Positions 48,482-56,842 of a DNA stretch of 64,000 nt are shown one piece after another (the first letter of the stretch is position 1; the number at the start of each line of letters is the position of its first letter). Location: the NCBI GenBank assembly GCA_013373175.1, contig JABXII010000019.1:1-64000 (forward strand), read 5' to 3'. Under the pieces are notes generated by a model that saw nothing but the letters and a program-made list of their open reading frames with translations, did not search any database and had not been told where the DNA came from. The stretch is from Campylobacteraceae bacterium (GTDB lineage: Bacteria; Campylobacterota; Campylobacteria; Campylobacterales; Arcobacteraceae). The position numbers were made by a program, and so were the translations under genes.

Positions 48482-49711
48482 TTACACAAACATCTTTTGT
48501 AAAAGTGCTTTTTTAAACTTTTGAGTCTCTTTTAGGGCTTTTTTATTTTGTGATATTTTTGTATCAAGAGAGGATAAAAAATTTGCTATTTTTGTTTGTT
48601 CTTCTACATCAGATGGGGAATATACTTTAAATTTTTTTAAATCACTTCCATTAATAGAATTAATAGTAGCTCCTAAATTTTGATGAACTTGCTTAAAGAA
48701 AAATGATGTTTGCAACCAATGACTAATTAACTTATTTAATTCACCTCTAAAAACTGTCATAAAAGCACCATGTGTTGATTTTGGAATATCACTTTTAATA
48801 ATTATACTTTTACCGATTAATCTTTTTGAGCCATTTCTAACACATATCAATATATCATTCTCTTTAGTTAAATATTCATCTTTAACATCAATATTAACAT
48901 AAACATTGTCTTTAAATGAAATTTTTCCATTTTGAATATTCGATGACCTTAAAACTAGAAGACCATTTTCAGTAATGTCATTTGGAGAATATGTTAATCC
49001 ATTAATCAATCTGCCATAATTACATAATTTTTTCTCTTGCCACTTAGGATAATCACTTCCATCTGCTTTTTTAAATCTAAGCTTTTGTGAAAATATCTTT
49101 TGCATCATAGCTTTTTTATAGTTTTGTAGTAACTCATCTTTTTTTGATAGTTGATTTATCTTTTTATCAATAGAGGATAAAAAAGAGGCAATTTTTTCTT
49201 GCTCTTGTTTTTGTGGTAAGTTTATTTTTACAGAATTAACTAATTCACTACTAATATTATTAACAACTCCACCAGCAGCTAATCTTTTATATTGTTTTTG
49301 AATCCATTCAGAGCCTAAAACCTGTAATAAATATTCTTTATCAAAATAATCACTAAACTCCCTAATCACAAACCAACCATCATGTATATACCCATCAATA
49401 TTTAAAATAATTGGTTTACCATAACTCATTGAATTTGATAGAATTATTTCACCTTTATTAACTTTTCTTGATTTCTTTGCACCTTCATTTGTAATTTTTT
49501 CTTCGGTTCTATTTATAAAATTTTTTCCATTTATAATATCTCCTATCTTAATCCAATTAACTCCATCAACAGAATTTGTGATATATTTTACTATTGGTCT
49601 GGGAGAACTCCCTCTTTGTAATTTAACTATATTTTTAAATATATTTTCTTCCCATTCCCCAGAAAACTCTTTAAACCTAAGCTTCGGCACTCTTAGTTTT
49701 TCATTTTTCAT
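48482..49711 (-). CDS. hsdS: type I restriction enzyme specificity subunit
   Basis: The 409-residue protein has two target-recognition halves, each followed by a conserved helix: 'QEQEKIASFLSSIDKKINQL' near 165-190 and 'VEEQTKIANFLSSLDTKISQ' near the end. Each half begins with a tryptophan-containing turn ('FKEFSGEWEE', then 'DYPKWQEKKLCNYGRL'). It sets which split DNA sequence HsdM methylates and HsdR cuts. Length is normal and both halves are complete. The two halves differ in sequence, so an asymmetric target is expected. It lies 15 bases downstream of hsdM. Confidence 0.95.
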   Translation of the reverse strand: MKNEKLRVPKLRFKEFSGEWEENIFKNIVKLQRGSSPRPIVKYITNSVDGVNWIKIGDIINGKNFINRTEEKITNEGAKKSRKVNKGEIILSNSMSYGKPIILNIDGYIHDGWFVIREFSDYFDKEYLLQVLGSEWIQKQYKRLAAGGVVNNISSELVNSVKINLPQKQEQEKIASFLSSIDKKINQLSKKDELLQNYKKAMMQKIFSQKLRFKKADGSDYPKWQEKKLCNYGRLINGLTYSPNDITENGLLVLRSSNIQNGKISFKDNVYVNIDVKDEYLTKENDILICVRNGSKRLIGKSIIIKSDIPKSTHGAFMTVFRGELNKLISHWLQTSFFFKQVHQNLGATINSINGSDLKKFKVYSPSDVEEQTKIANFLSSLDTKISQNKKALKETQKFKKALLQKMFV

Positions 49712-49726
49712 TATTCACTCTTCATT

Positions 49727-51283
49727 TTAAAAGGGAGTTTTAATACCAAGCTCATCACAAAAGCTTTTTATCACTAGGTCATTTTCAATTATCTGCTTAT
49801 CAAGTTCTTTAAGTTCACTTGAAACCTCATCTAAGTCTATTTCCTCTTCTTCCTCAAAAGTATCTACATATCTTGGAATATTTAGATTGTAGTCGTTTTC
49901 TTTTATCTCTTCTAGGCTTGCTTTGTATGAGTATTTGTCTTCTTGGATTCTTTGTTTGTATGTTGTTACTATTTTTTCTATATTTTTAGCTCTTAGATAA
50001 TTTTGATTTTTCATCTTTTCAAAATGTTTTGAAGAGTCTATAAAAAGTACATCATCACTATCTTCTCTACATTTTTTAAATACTAAAATACAAGTAGGTA
50101 TAGAAGTTCCATAAAAGATATTTGCAGGCAAGCCTATAACTGCGTCAAGATAGTTTCTATCTTCAATCAAGTATTGTCTTATATGTCCTTCTGCACTTCC
50201 TCTAAATAAAACTCCGTGAGGTAATACTACTGCCATAGTTCCATTGTCATCAAGATGGTGTATCATATGCTGTACAAAAGCAAAATCAGCTTTTGTTTTA
50301 GGTGCTAGCTTTCCGTATTGGGAAAATCTATCATCACTTAGGTGTAGTGGATTTGCCGACCAGTGAGCAGAAAATGGAGGGTTTGCAACTATTGCTTCAA
50401 ACTTCATATTTTCGTGTTGTGGTCGCTCTAGGGTGTCTTCTTGTTTTAAATCAAATTTTCTATAGTGTACATCGTGCATTATCATATTCATACGAGCAAG
50501 GTTATATGTAGTTCTGTTTAACTCTTGTCCATAGAAGTTTGATACATCTTTCACCTCTTTTGCAACCCTTAAAAGAAGTGAACCAGAACCGCAAGTTGGG
50601 TCATATACTGATTTTAGTTTCTCTTTGTTTGTTGTAACTATTTTTGCTAGGATTTTTGAGACACTTTGAGGAGTATAAAACTCCCCTGCTTTTTTACCAG
50701 CACCTGCTGCAAATTGTGAGATAAGATACTCATAAGCATCCCCAAGTACATCTCTATCGTGGTTTTTTAGTTCAAAATTTATCTCATCAAGATGAGCTAA
50801 TACTTTTGAGATAAGAGTATTTTTTTGCTCTTCTGTTCTTCCAAGTTTTTTAGAAGTAAGGTCAATATCTGAAAACAAATCTTCAAAATCATCTTCACTC
50901 TCATGCCCCATAGTTGAAGCTTCAATATTTCGTAAAATCTTTGTCAAATCATCTAAGATAAAATTGTCTTCGTCACTGTTTCCTCTTTTGGCAATAGCAG
51001 AGAAAAGTTCACTTGGTTTTAGAAAGTATCCGAGTTGCTCTAGTGCATCTTCTTTGATAGCTTCAAGATATTCTGTATCTTTTTTCTCATCAAGGTTTGT
51101 ATATATAAGTTTGTCTTCTTCTAAAAGCTCATTTGCATAAGTTTCCATCTTTTCAGATAGGTATTTAAAAAAGATAAATCCAAGGATATAATCCCTAAAT
51201 TCATCAGCATCCATTTTACCTCTTAGGGTATTTGCTATATTCCATAATTGTTGTTCTAATCTTCGTTTATTTTCTTCACCCAT
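49727..51283 (-). CDS. hsdM: type I restriction enzyme modification methyltransferase
   Basis: The 518-residue protein methylates adenine in the target set by HsdS. An N-terminal helical domain ('QLWNIANTLRGKMDADEFRDYILGFIFFKYLS') is followed by the SAM site 'DPTCGSGSLLL' near 227 and the catalytic 'ANPPF' near 302. 'FYTPQSVSKIL' between them is typical of HsdM. A helical C-terminal arm follows. The gene is first in the restriction operon. Upstream lies a 263-base gap with the radC fragment and a plus-strand RNA candidate, so expression of this operon could be influenced there. Confidence 0.96.
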   Translation of the reverse strand: MGEENKRRLEQQLWNIANTLRGKMDADEFRDYILGFIFFKYLSEKMETYANELLEEDKLIYTNLDEKKDTEYLEAIKEDALEQLGYFLKPSELFSAIAKRGNSDEDNFILDDLTKILRNIEASTMGHESEDDFEDLFSDIDLTSKKLGRTEEQKNTLISKVLAHLDEINFELKNHDRDVLGDAYEYLISQFAAGAGKKAGEFYTPQSVSKILAKIVTTNKEKLKSVYDPTCGSGSLLLRVAKEVKDVSNFYGQELNRTTYNLARMNMIMHDVHYRKFDLKQEDTLERPQHENMKFEAIVANPPFSAHWSANPLHLSDDRFSQYGKLAPKTKADFAFVQHMIHHLDDNGTMAVVLPHGVLFRGSAEGHIRQYLIEDRNYLDAVIGLPANIFYGTSIPTCILVFKKCREDSDDVLFIDSSKHFEKMKNQNYLRAKNIEKIVTTYKQRIQEDKYSYKASLEEIKENDYNLNIPRYVDTFEEEEEIDLDEVSSELKELDKQIIENDLVIKSFCDELGIKTPF

Positions 51284-51364
51284 AAAAAACCTATTGTATT
51301 ATTTTAAAGGTGTTTATTTTACTAAAGATTTGCAATATATAAGCTAAAAGCAAACTCTTTGATT

Positions 51365-51399
51365 TTTCAAACTTATAAATCCATCTTTTGAAAATATCA
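51365..51399 (-). repeat. detached copy of the 3' end of radC (direct repeat, copy A)
   Basis: These 35 bases are identical to 51565-51599 inside radC, exactly 200 bases away, and weaker similarity goes on for about 11 bases. Read on the minus strand, the copy keeps the reading frame of radC ('VIFSKDGFISLK') and then runs to a stop after six more codons, with no start of its own. It looks like a remnant radC tail left by integration or recombination next to hsdM. Confidence 0.7.
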
Positions 51400-51419
51400 C
51401 ATAATCAAATTGTTTCAAA

Positions 51420-51448
51420 TTGACAAAATAAATATTCTTAGATATAAT
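51420..51448 (+). promoter_or_regulatory. perfect sigma-70 promoter on the plus strand
   Basis: TTGACA at 51420-51425 and TATAAT at 51443-51448 are separated by exactly 17 bases. Full consensus at both boxes is unusual in this genome. No plus-strand gene follows for 3.8 kb, so the product should be an RNA. Confidence 0.6.
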
Positions 51449-51454
51449 ACTTTT

Positions 51455-51500
51455 ACAAATATCCTTCGGGACGACTCACCTTTTTAGGTGAGGTTACTTT
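51455..51500 (+). ncRNA. short RNA candidate with a UUCG hairpin and terminator-like stem
   Basis: From the predicted start near 51455 the RNA would contain TCC-TTCG-GGA (51462-51471), which forms the very stable C(UUCG)G tetraloop on this strand, and a perfect 7-base-pair hairpin with a four-base loop at 51475-51492, followed by the U-rich GTTACTTTATT that could serve as terminator. It would be about 45 bases long and antisense to the region between radC and hsdM. Function unknown; control of the neighbouring restriction operon is one idea. Confidence 0.5.
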
Positions 51501-51550
51501 ATTAGTTCCATAAATTTTTTCTTCATATTTTCAAAATCATTTTCTATCAT
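51494..51550 (-). CDS. possible 18-residue leader or truncated ORF after radC
   Basis: An ATG overlaps the radC stop (ATGA) and opens 18 codons giving a charged peptide beginning 'MIENDFENMKKK'. It ends directly before the hairpin at 51475-51492. It may be the stump of a gene lost when the radC tail was duplicated, or a spurious frame. Confidence 0.2.
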   Translation of the reverse strand: MIENDFENMKKKFMELIK

Positions 51551-52212
51551 AAAACACCCTCTTCTTTCAAACTTATAAATCCATCTTTTGAAAATATCAT
51601 ATGGTCAAGTAGTTCTATTCCTAAGATTTTGCCTGATTCTTTTAGCCTTTGTGTTACTTCTATATCCTCACTACTTGGTTTTAGAATATTGCTTGGGTGA
51701 TTGTGTGCTACTATTATGCTAGCGCATCTTTTTTCTATGGCGTGTGAAAATACTTCTCTTGGATGAACAAGGCTTTGATTTAGAGTTCCTATTGTGATTA
51801 CTTTTGTTTCAAGTAGATTATTTGCTCCATCAAGATATAGGCATAAAAAGTATTCTTGTTGTTTGTTTTTATATGCTTTTAACTCTTGATAGACATCTTG
51901 GCTTGAAGTTATTTTTATATTTTGGTTTTGTATTAAGTGTCGACGGCTTAGTTCTATAGCACTTAGTATTTGACAAGCTTTTGCTTTACCTAAGCCATGG
52001 ATTTTAAGTAGCTTTTCTAGGCTGATATTATCAAACTCTTTTTCAAGAAGTTTTACTAACTCCTTAGCTAAAGAAATAACATCTTTTCCTTTTATACCAC
52101 TTCCTAATAATATAGCCATAAGTTCATAGTTTTTTAAAGCACTTAAACCTTGTTTTTCTAGCTTTTCTCTTGGTTTGTCTATTGCATCTAATTTTTTAAT
52201 AGTAGTTTCCAT
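51547..52212 (-). CDS. radC: RadC-family JAMM-domain protein
   Basis: The 221-residue protein has the full RadC (UPF0758) layout: N-terminal helix-hairpin-helix ('KIHGLGKAKACQIL' at about 65-80) and a C-terminal JAMM metal-binding domain with 'VAHNHPSN' near 170 and the downstream 'SSEDIEVTQRL' that supplies the third ligand. Despite the name, a role in recombination repair is not established, and the JAMM domain suggests a metallo-hydrolase. Its 3' end carries copy B of a 35-base direct repeat that recurs 200 bases downstream. GGAG precedes the ATG. It is followed by the restriction operon and preceded by xseB. Confidence 0.9.
   Translation of the reverse strand: METTIKKLDAIDKPREKLEKQGLSALKNYELMAILLGSGIKGKDVISLAKELVKLLEKEFDNISLEKLLKIHGLGKAKACQILSAIELSRRHLIQNQNIKITSSQDVYQELKAYKNKQQEYFLCLYLDGANNLLETKVITIGTLNQSLVHPREVFSHAIEKRCASIIVAHNHPSNILKPSSEDIEVTQRLKESGKILGIELLDHMIFSKDGFISLKEEGVL
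51565..51599 (-). repeat. direct repeat copy B inside the 3' end of radC
   Basis: This is the intact partner of the repeat at 51365-51399. It encodes 'IFSKDGFISLK' of RadC. A repeat at the 3' end of a gene is the classic place for an attachment site, but the 165 bases between the copies are far too short for a whole element. Confidence 0.7.
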
Positions 52213-52307
52213 AAACCTCTCCTAAATAGTAGAAGAAGTTTATCAATAAATTTTATTTTTTGTTATTTATATGTCAGTTTGCAATATTTTATTGCAGTAT
52301 TTCTATT

Positions 52308-52529
52308 TTAAAAAGGTTCTTCTTTGTTAGTTTTTTCTTCTTGTGTAAATACAAGTTTTGCTTCATCTAAAAGCTTTTGTGCTTCTTCTAGCTCTTTTAT
52401 TCCGTTTTTATAAACATCAAGTGAATCACTTAGTGTTATATCTGGATTTGAAAGTTTTTCTAAAAGCTCTTTTGCTTTTTCAATTTTCTTTTCAAAAACT
52501 ATTTCTTCTTTTATTTCTGTTTCACTCAT
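52308..52529 (-). CDS. xseB: exodeoxyribonuclease VII small subunit
   Basis: The 73-residue protein is the usual size for XseB. 'FEKKIEKAKELLEKLSNPDITLSDSLDVYKNGIKELEEAQKLLDEA' is the two-helix core (here cut into words: 'EKLSNPDITLSDSL', 'YKNGIKELEEAQ'). Several copies bind one XseA subunit to make the nuclease that degrades single-stranded DNA from both ends. xseA is not in the window. Its ATG overlaps the metX stop by one base. Confidence 0.9.
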   Translation of the reverse strand: MSETEIKEEIVFEKKIEKAKELLEKLSNPDITLSDSLDVYKNGIKELEEAQKLLDEAKLVFTQEEKTNKEEPF

Positions 52530-53635
52530 TATTTATTCTCCAATAAATCTATAATATATTCATCAAATTTTTCTACTTCAACCAAAAATGAATCATGTCC
52601 TGATTCACTCTCAATCATTTTATATGTTACTTGGTCACCTTTTCCAATCTTTTCCATGATATCTCTTATCTCTTCCATCTCTTCTGGGAAAAATAGCATA
52701 TCATCAGAAAAAGAGATTAGGTGTAGTTTACAGTTAATCTTTTGGAAAGAGTTTTCTAAAGTATCTTCATTCCTTCCTGCATCAAAAATATTCATAGTTT
52801 TACATATATAAAGATATGAAAGTGGGTCAAAAACTTTTGGAAAAGAGTAAGCATTGTATTCTAAGTATCTTTCTACTTCAAATCTACCAAAAAGTTCATA
52901 TAAACCGTCAGTTCTTGCATAGTCTCTACCAAACTTCTTATTAAAAAGATTTGGGCTTAAATACGCTATTAGTCCTGCCATTCTTCCAATAGCAAGTCCA
53001 GGTAAACCTTGTGCTTCTAAATCTTCTTTATCATAAAAACCATTTTTGAAAACTGGGTCGTGTCTTATTGATTCTATTGCAATTTTATTTATTGCAATTG
53101 CCCATGGTCTTGTATATGCTGTTGTTGCTAGTGCGAAAACTTGCTCTGCAAAGTTTGGAAACTCAATAGAGTAGCAAAGGGCTTGCATTCCACCCATACT
53201 TCCACCAACAACTGCTTTTGCTTTTTCTATGCCTAAACTTTTATAAAGATTTATTTGTGCTTTTACGATATCTGAGATTGTAAGAATAGGAAATTTTAAT
53301 CTATACTCTTTATTTGTACTTGGGTCTATACTTAAGGCATTTGTTGAGCCAAATGTACTTCCTATATTGTTAGAACAAATCACAAAATATTTTGTAGTAT
53401 CTATTGCTTTTCCATCACCAATAAGCTTATCCCACCAACCAGGTTTTGCTTCATCGGCATATCTTCCAGCAGCATGGTGACTTCCTGCAAGGGCATGGCA
53501 AACTACTATGACATTTGATTTATCTTCATTTAGTTCACCATAAGTTTCATATATAAGCTCGTAAGATTCTAAAATCCTACCACTTTCTAAATATAATGGC
53601 TCATTAAATTTCGCAACTTTTGTTTCTATTTTCAA
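52529..53635 (-). CDS. metX: homoserine O-acetyltransferase
   Basis: The 368-residue alpha/beta-hydrolase has the MetX markers: 'VVCHALAGSHHAAGRY' near 46-60, the nucleophile serine in 'GGSMGGMQAL' near 145, and the histidine in 'ESGHDSFLVE' near the end. It transfers acetyl (or succinyl) from CoA to homoserine as the first dedicated step of methionine synthesis. The start is a TTG with a weak upstream site; 'MKIETKVAKFNEPLYLESG' is the expected beginning. Length is normal. It overlaps xseB by one base. Confidence 0.94.
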   Translation of the reverse strand: MKIETKVAKFNEPLYLESGRILESYELIYETYGELNEDKSNVIVVCHALAGSHHAAGRYADEAKPGWWDKLIGDGKAIDTTKYFVICSNNIGSTFGSTNALSIDPSTNKEYRLKFPILTISDIVKAQINLYKSLGIEKAKAVVGGSMGGMQALCYSIEFPNFAEQVFALATTAYTRPWAIAINKIAIESIRHDPVFKNGFYDKEDLEAQGLPGLAIGRMAGLIAYLSPNLFNKKFGRDYARTDGLYELFGRFEVERYLEYNAYSFPKVFDPLSYLYICKTMNIFDAGRNEDTLENSFQKINCKLHLISFSDDMLFFPEEMEEIRDIMEKIGKGDQVTYKMIESESGHDSFLVEVEKFDEYIIDLLENK

Positions 53636-53707
53636 ACTTAATCCATTTATTAAAATCTTTTTATACTAACAAAAAATATCTAAGAAGATGATTTAAAGGG
53701 TACTTTC

Positions 53708-54157
53708 TTAAGATATTTCTAACTTTTGGAAATCTGTTTTCATAAGATTTTGCCAGTTTTTTGATGGAGACCACTGTTCAAACATAGAAATATCAATATC
53801 ATCAAAAGCAGTATTTAATACATGCTTATGATAAATATACATAAAAGCAGTTACTCTATAATTTTTTGCACAATGAAGAAATACTTTTTTATCTTTAAAT
53901 GCAAGCATTATTTTTAAAAACTTATTTACATCTTCTATTTTTGGTTCTTCAAAATCCACTGGAAGATGAATATATGTCATTCCAAGTTCAGTTACGATTT
54001 TGTCTTCATTTTTTAAAGCATTAGTTGCAGTACTCAAAGCTAGATTTATAACAATTTCAAAACCTTCTTCTTTGATTTTCTCAAACTGTTCAGAAGTTGG
54101 TTGTCCAGCTGTTGAAATGTTTTCATTTATTTTTATATAGTTTAAAATATTATTCAT
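53708..54157 (-). CDS. protein tyrosine phosphatase-like protein (DUF442 type)
   Basis: The 149-residue protein has 'ISTAGQPTSEQFEKIKEEGFE' near its start, typical of the beta-lactamase-hydrolase/DUF442 group, and the phosphatase loop HCAKNYR (HCxxxxxR shortened by one residue to HCxxxxR) near 95-101. 'MTYIHLPVDFEEP' lies between. The active cysteine is present, but the loop is one residue shorter than the classical HCx5R, so phosphatase activity is not certain. It overlaps the deaminase gene by four bases (ATGA), so both are made from one message; substrate unknown. Confidence 0.72.
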   Translation of the reverse strand: MNNILNYIKINENISTAGQPTSEQFEKIKEEGFEIVINLALSTATNALKNEDKIVTELGMTYIHLPVDFEEPKIEDVNKFLKIMLAFKDKKVFLHCAKNYRVTAFMYIYHKHVLNTAFDDIDISMFEQWSPSKNWQNLMKTDFQKLEIS

Positions 54158-55167
54158 GTCTTTTCTATAACCTCATCAACTCTTTTTATGTACTCTTCTT
54201 TTAACTTTTCATCAATAAATGATGAGTTAAAAGAGTTCTTTACTAATTTTACAATATCTTCTTTTGTTAAAGCTATATTATCAACTAGATTGAAAAAGTT
54301 TTGATTCATATAACCTTTAAAATATGCTGGGTCATCTGAGTTTACAGTGACATTTAAACCATAATCTAAAAGTTGTTTTATATTGTGTTGTTTATAGTTT
54401 TCAAATACTTTTAACTCAATATTAGAATTAGGACAAACTGTAAGAGGTATTTGTTCATCTTTTAATCTTTTCATCAAAGAGTCTGAATTTATTGCTTGTA
54501 CACCATGGTCTATTCTCTCAATGTGAAGTAACTCTAAAGCATCTTCAATATATGAAATATCGCCCTCTTCTCCTGCATGAGCTACTAACTTATAGCCATA
54601 CTCTTTTGCTTTGTTAAATACTTTTTCAAACTTTTTAGGAGGATTTCCTAACTCTGAAGAGTCAAGTCCTACACCTATAATATAATCTTTAAAAGGTAAA
54701 GACTGTTCTAAAGTTTCAAAAGCCTCTTCTTGGCTTAAATGTCTTAAGAAACACATGATTATCTTTGAACTTATTCCTAACTTTTTTTGTGCATCATCCA
54801 AGGCTTCTTTTATACCTAAAATAACTGTTTCAAAAGAGATTCCTCTTTGTGTATGAATTTGTGGGTCAAAAAATATCTCTGTATGGATGATGTTATCTTC
54901 TTTGCATTTTAAAATATAATCCCAAGTCATATCATAAAAGTCTTGCTTTTTTATAAGTACTTTTGCTCCAGCATAATAAATATCTAAAAAACTTTGTAAA
55001 TTTGTGAAATCATATGCTTTTTTTACTTCTTCAACTGTTTTATACGGAATTTCAATACCATTTCTTTTTGCTAGTTTGAACATCAGTTCTGGTTCTAGAG
55101 AACCTTCTATATGTAAGTGTAGTTCTGCTTTTGGAAGCTTTTTTATAAACTCTTTAATATCTTTCAT
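54154..55167 (-). CDS. adenosine/adenine deaminase
   Basis: The 337-residue TIM-barrel enzyme has HLH at 17-19, 'HAGEEG' near 198, 'ERIDHGVQ' near 217 and 'VNSDDPAYF' near 277, the zinc and catalytic residues of the adenosine deaminase family. 'LTVCPNSNIELKVF' is nearer to the adenine-deaminase (Aah1-like) branch, which has 'CPLSNVKLKVF' at this place, than to adenosine deaminase, which has 'CPTSN'. So it probably hydrolyses adenine to hypoxanthine in purine salvage, though adenosine cannot be excluded. Length is normal. The ATG has TAGG upstream, and the gene diverges from the small gene at 55265. Confidence 0.88.
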   Translation of the reverse strand: MKDIKEFIKKLPKAELHLHIEGSLEPELMFKLAKRNGIEIPYKTVEEVKKAYDFTNLQSFLDIYYAGAKVLIKKQDFYDMTWDYILKCKEDNIIHTEIFFDPQIHTQRGISFETVILGIKEALDDAQKKLGISSKIIMCFLRHLSQEEAFETLEQSLPFKDYIIGVGLDSSELGNPPKKFEKVFNKAKEYGYKLVAHAGEEGDISYIEDALELLHIERIDHGVQAINSDSLMKRLKDEQIPLTVCPNSNIELKVFENYKQHNIKQLLDYGLNVTVNSDDPAYFKGYMNQNFFNLVDNIALTKEDIVKLVKNSFNSSFIDEKLKEEYIKRVDEVIEKT

Positions 55168-55226
55168 TATAAACCTAAATATCTGGATTTTCGTGCAATT
55201 ATATCTAATTCTTTAAATCAACTAGA

Positions 55227-55232
55227 TATAAT
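55227..55232 (+). promoter_or_regulatory. -10 box of the 86-residue protein gene
   Basis: TATAAT lies 33 bases before the ATG at 55265, with AAGGT as ribosome-binding site. No clear -35 is present. Confidence 0.45.
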
Positions 55233-55264
55233 ATTAGAATTAATCAAGACAAAAAAGGTAAATT

Positions 55265-55525
55265 ATGGATTATATTAAACAATTAGAAGAGTTAGTAAAA
55301 GAAGATGTTTTAGTTGAAGTAAATGAAAATATTAGAGAAATTAGAGCAGAACTTTCTAAAAAAAGTACAAATGATTTAAAAGAAGAATTAGAGTACATGA
55401 AACAAATAAAACAATACTTTGATGAAGTATTAGCTGACATTGCAAACAATACAATCTCTCAAGAAGAGGCTTTAGATATTATTGAAGGTCTTGAAGATAT
55501 GAGAGCTGAAAATCAAGAAGTATAA
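55265..55525 (+). CDS. conserved helical 86-residue protein
   Basis: The protein is acidic and appears fully alpha-helical, with 'REIRAELSKKSTNDLKEELEYM' (given here as words 'REIRAELSKK' and 'DLKEELEYM') and a C-terminal 'QEEALDIIEGLEDMRAE'. I recall similar small proteins from Arcobacter and relatives but no function. It has no signal peptide or membrane helix. It is a single-gene unit with its own TATAAT box and a strong terminator, diverging from the deaminase gene. The own promoter, ribosome-binding site and terminator make it a real gene. Confidence 0.75.
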   Translation: MDYIKQLEELVKEDVLVEVNENIREIRAELSKKSTNDLKEELEYMKQIKQYFDEVLADIANNTISQEEALDIIEGLEDMRAENQEV

Positions 55526-55555
55526 TCTTTACTTTTCTAGTAAAGATTTATTTTT
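55524..55555 (+). terminator. intrinsic terminator of the 86-residue protein gene
   Basis: A perfect 9-base-pair stem (55524-55532 with 55540-55548, seven-base loop) is followed by TATTTTT. It begins at the stop codon. Confidence 0.75.
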
Positions 55556-55654
55556 CCTTAATTATTTTATTAAGAAGTCTCATTAATATAGTATTTAAAT
55601 ATTTATAGATAATATTTGATTAAATTAAACTATATTAATTAACTAAGGATTTAA

Positions 55655-56746
55655 ATGGATTTAGAAATCTTTCAAATAGTAAATATTCTAGGCTTTGCCA
55701 TAGGTGCTATTTTTGGGATGATTGCTCAAAAGAGACAATTTTGTTTTAGTGGGTCAATTAAAGATTATATGTTAACAAAATCCACGATGAGAGGAGCATC
55801 TGTTGTAATGGCAATGATTGTTGCTATTGTTTCAACAGCACTTATCTCTTCACACTATGAACTTGATTTTTCGGAAACACCATACTATAAAGAAAATATT
55901 AACTATTTTGTAATCATTCTTGGTGGTCTAATGTTTGGTGTAGGAATGATGCTTGCAGATGGATGTAGTAATAGACACCTAATAAAGTTTGCACAAGGGG
56001 ATAAAAACTCTTTAATTAGTATTTTATTTATTGGAATTTTTGCTTTTGCTACTGCAAGAGGTTTCCTAAGTGGATATTTAAGTCCAATTACTAATAACCC
56101 TACTTTAATCGAGTGGTCTTCATTTATTGAAGAAAAAACTATGAATATCTATGTTGTAGTAGGTATTTTACTTGTAATTTTATTTGTATTAACTAAAAAA
56201 ATCAAAAGAATATTTTCACTGTGGGATGGAGTATTAGTTGGACTTCTTGTAGCTGCTGCTTGGACTGTAACAGGAGTTTTAGGAGAAGAGAGTATTGAAA
56301 GACTAATAAGCTTTGAGGGTATTAGTTTCGTATATCCTACTGGAAAGACAATAGAACTTTTTATGCTTTATCAAGTAAATGAGTTATCATTCTCGATTTC
56401 ACTTGTTATTGGTGTTGTAATTGGAGCATTTACAATGTCTAAGTTCAATAGAAGATATAGCTTTGGTTGTACTGCTGCAAAGGGTGAGAATAGAGTTAGA
56501 AATAATATGATTGGTGGAGCACTTATGGGAACAGGTGGTGTTTTATCAATTGGTTGTACAGTAGGTCAAGGTTTAACTGGACTTTCTACTTTAGCCTTTG
56601 GTTCTGCTGTAGCTATTATATCTATTTTCATAGGTGGTCTTGTGTCTGCGATTTACTTAAATAAAAGAAATGCTTTACCTATGTGTTTCATTTTTGAGTG
56701 GAATGACAAAGACTCTAAGAGTGGAAACTTTGATTATCAAATCTAA
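55655..56746 (+). CDS. YeeE/YedE-family sulfur-compound permease
   Basis: The 363-residue protein has about nine to ten transmembrane helices. The family cysteines are present: 'QKRQFCFSGSI' near 30, 'LADGCSNRHL' near 106, 'FGCTAAKG' near 272 and 'LSIGCTVGQGLTG' near 303. In the homologue TsuA these line a path that passes thiosulfate across the inner membrane. The substrate here is therefore probably thiosulfate or a related sulfur compound. No tusA-like gene is next to it, although many relatives have one. AAGGA precedes the ATG. Transcribed alone, followed by the first FKBP gene after 96 bases. Confidence 0.88.
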   Translation: MDLEIFQIVNILGFAIGAIFGMIAQKRQFCFSGSIKDYMLTKSTMRGASVVMAMIVAIVSTALISSHYELDFSETPYYKENINYFVIILGGLMFGVGMMLADGCSNRHLIKFAQGDKNSLISILFIGIFAFATARGFLSGYLSPITNNPTLIEWSSFIEEKTMNIYVVVGILLVILFVLTKKIKRIFSLWDGVLVGLLVAAAWTVTGVLGEESIERLISFEGISFVYPTGKTIELFMLYQVNELSFSISLVIGVVIGAFTMSKFNRRYSFGCTAAKGENRVRNNMIGGALMGTGGVLSIGCTVGQGLTGLSTLAFGSAVAIISIFIGGLVSAIYLNKRNALPMCFIFEWNDKDSKSGNFDYQI

Positions 56747-56842
56747 ATTTTGAGATTTATTTCTCATATAGTCATATTTTACCTCTGTGTTATTTTATTT
56801 CGATAGAGTTTTATATTAATAATAAAATAAAGGAGCGTCAAT

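Noticed and set aside
44012..51283. Frameshift or inactivation of the restriction genes
   Set aside because: All three hsd genes have normal length and intact motifs.
51494..51550. Type I toxin peptide with the plus-strand RNA as antitoxin
   Set aside because: The 18-residue peptide is charged and not membrane-spanning, unlike type I toxins.
51365..51600. A complete small mobile element between the two radC repeats
   Set aside because: The 165 bases between the copies hold no integrase, transposase or terminal inverted repeats.
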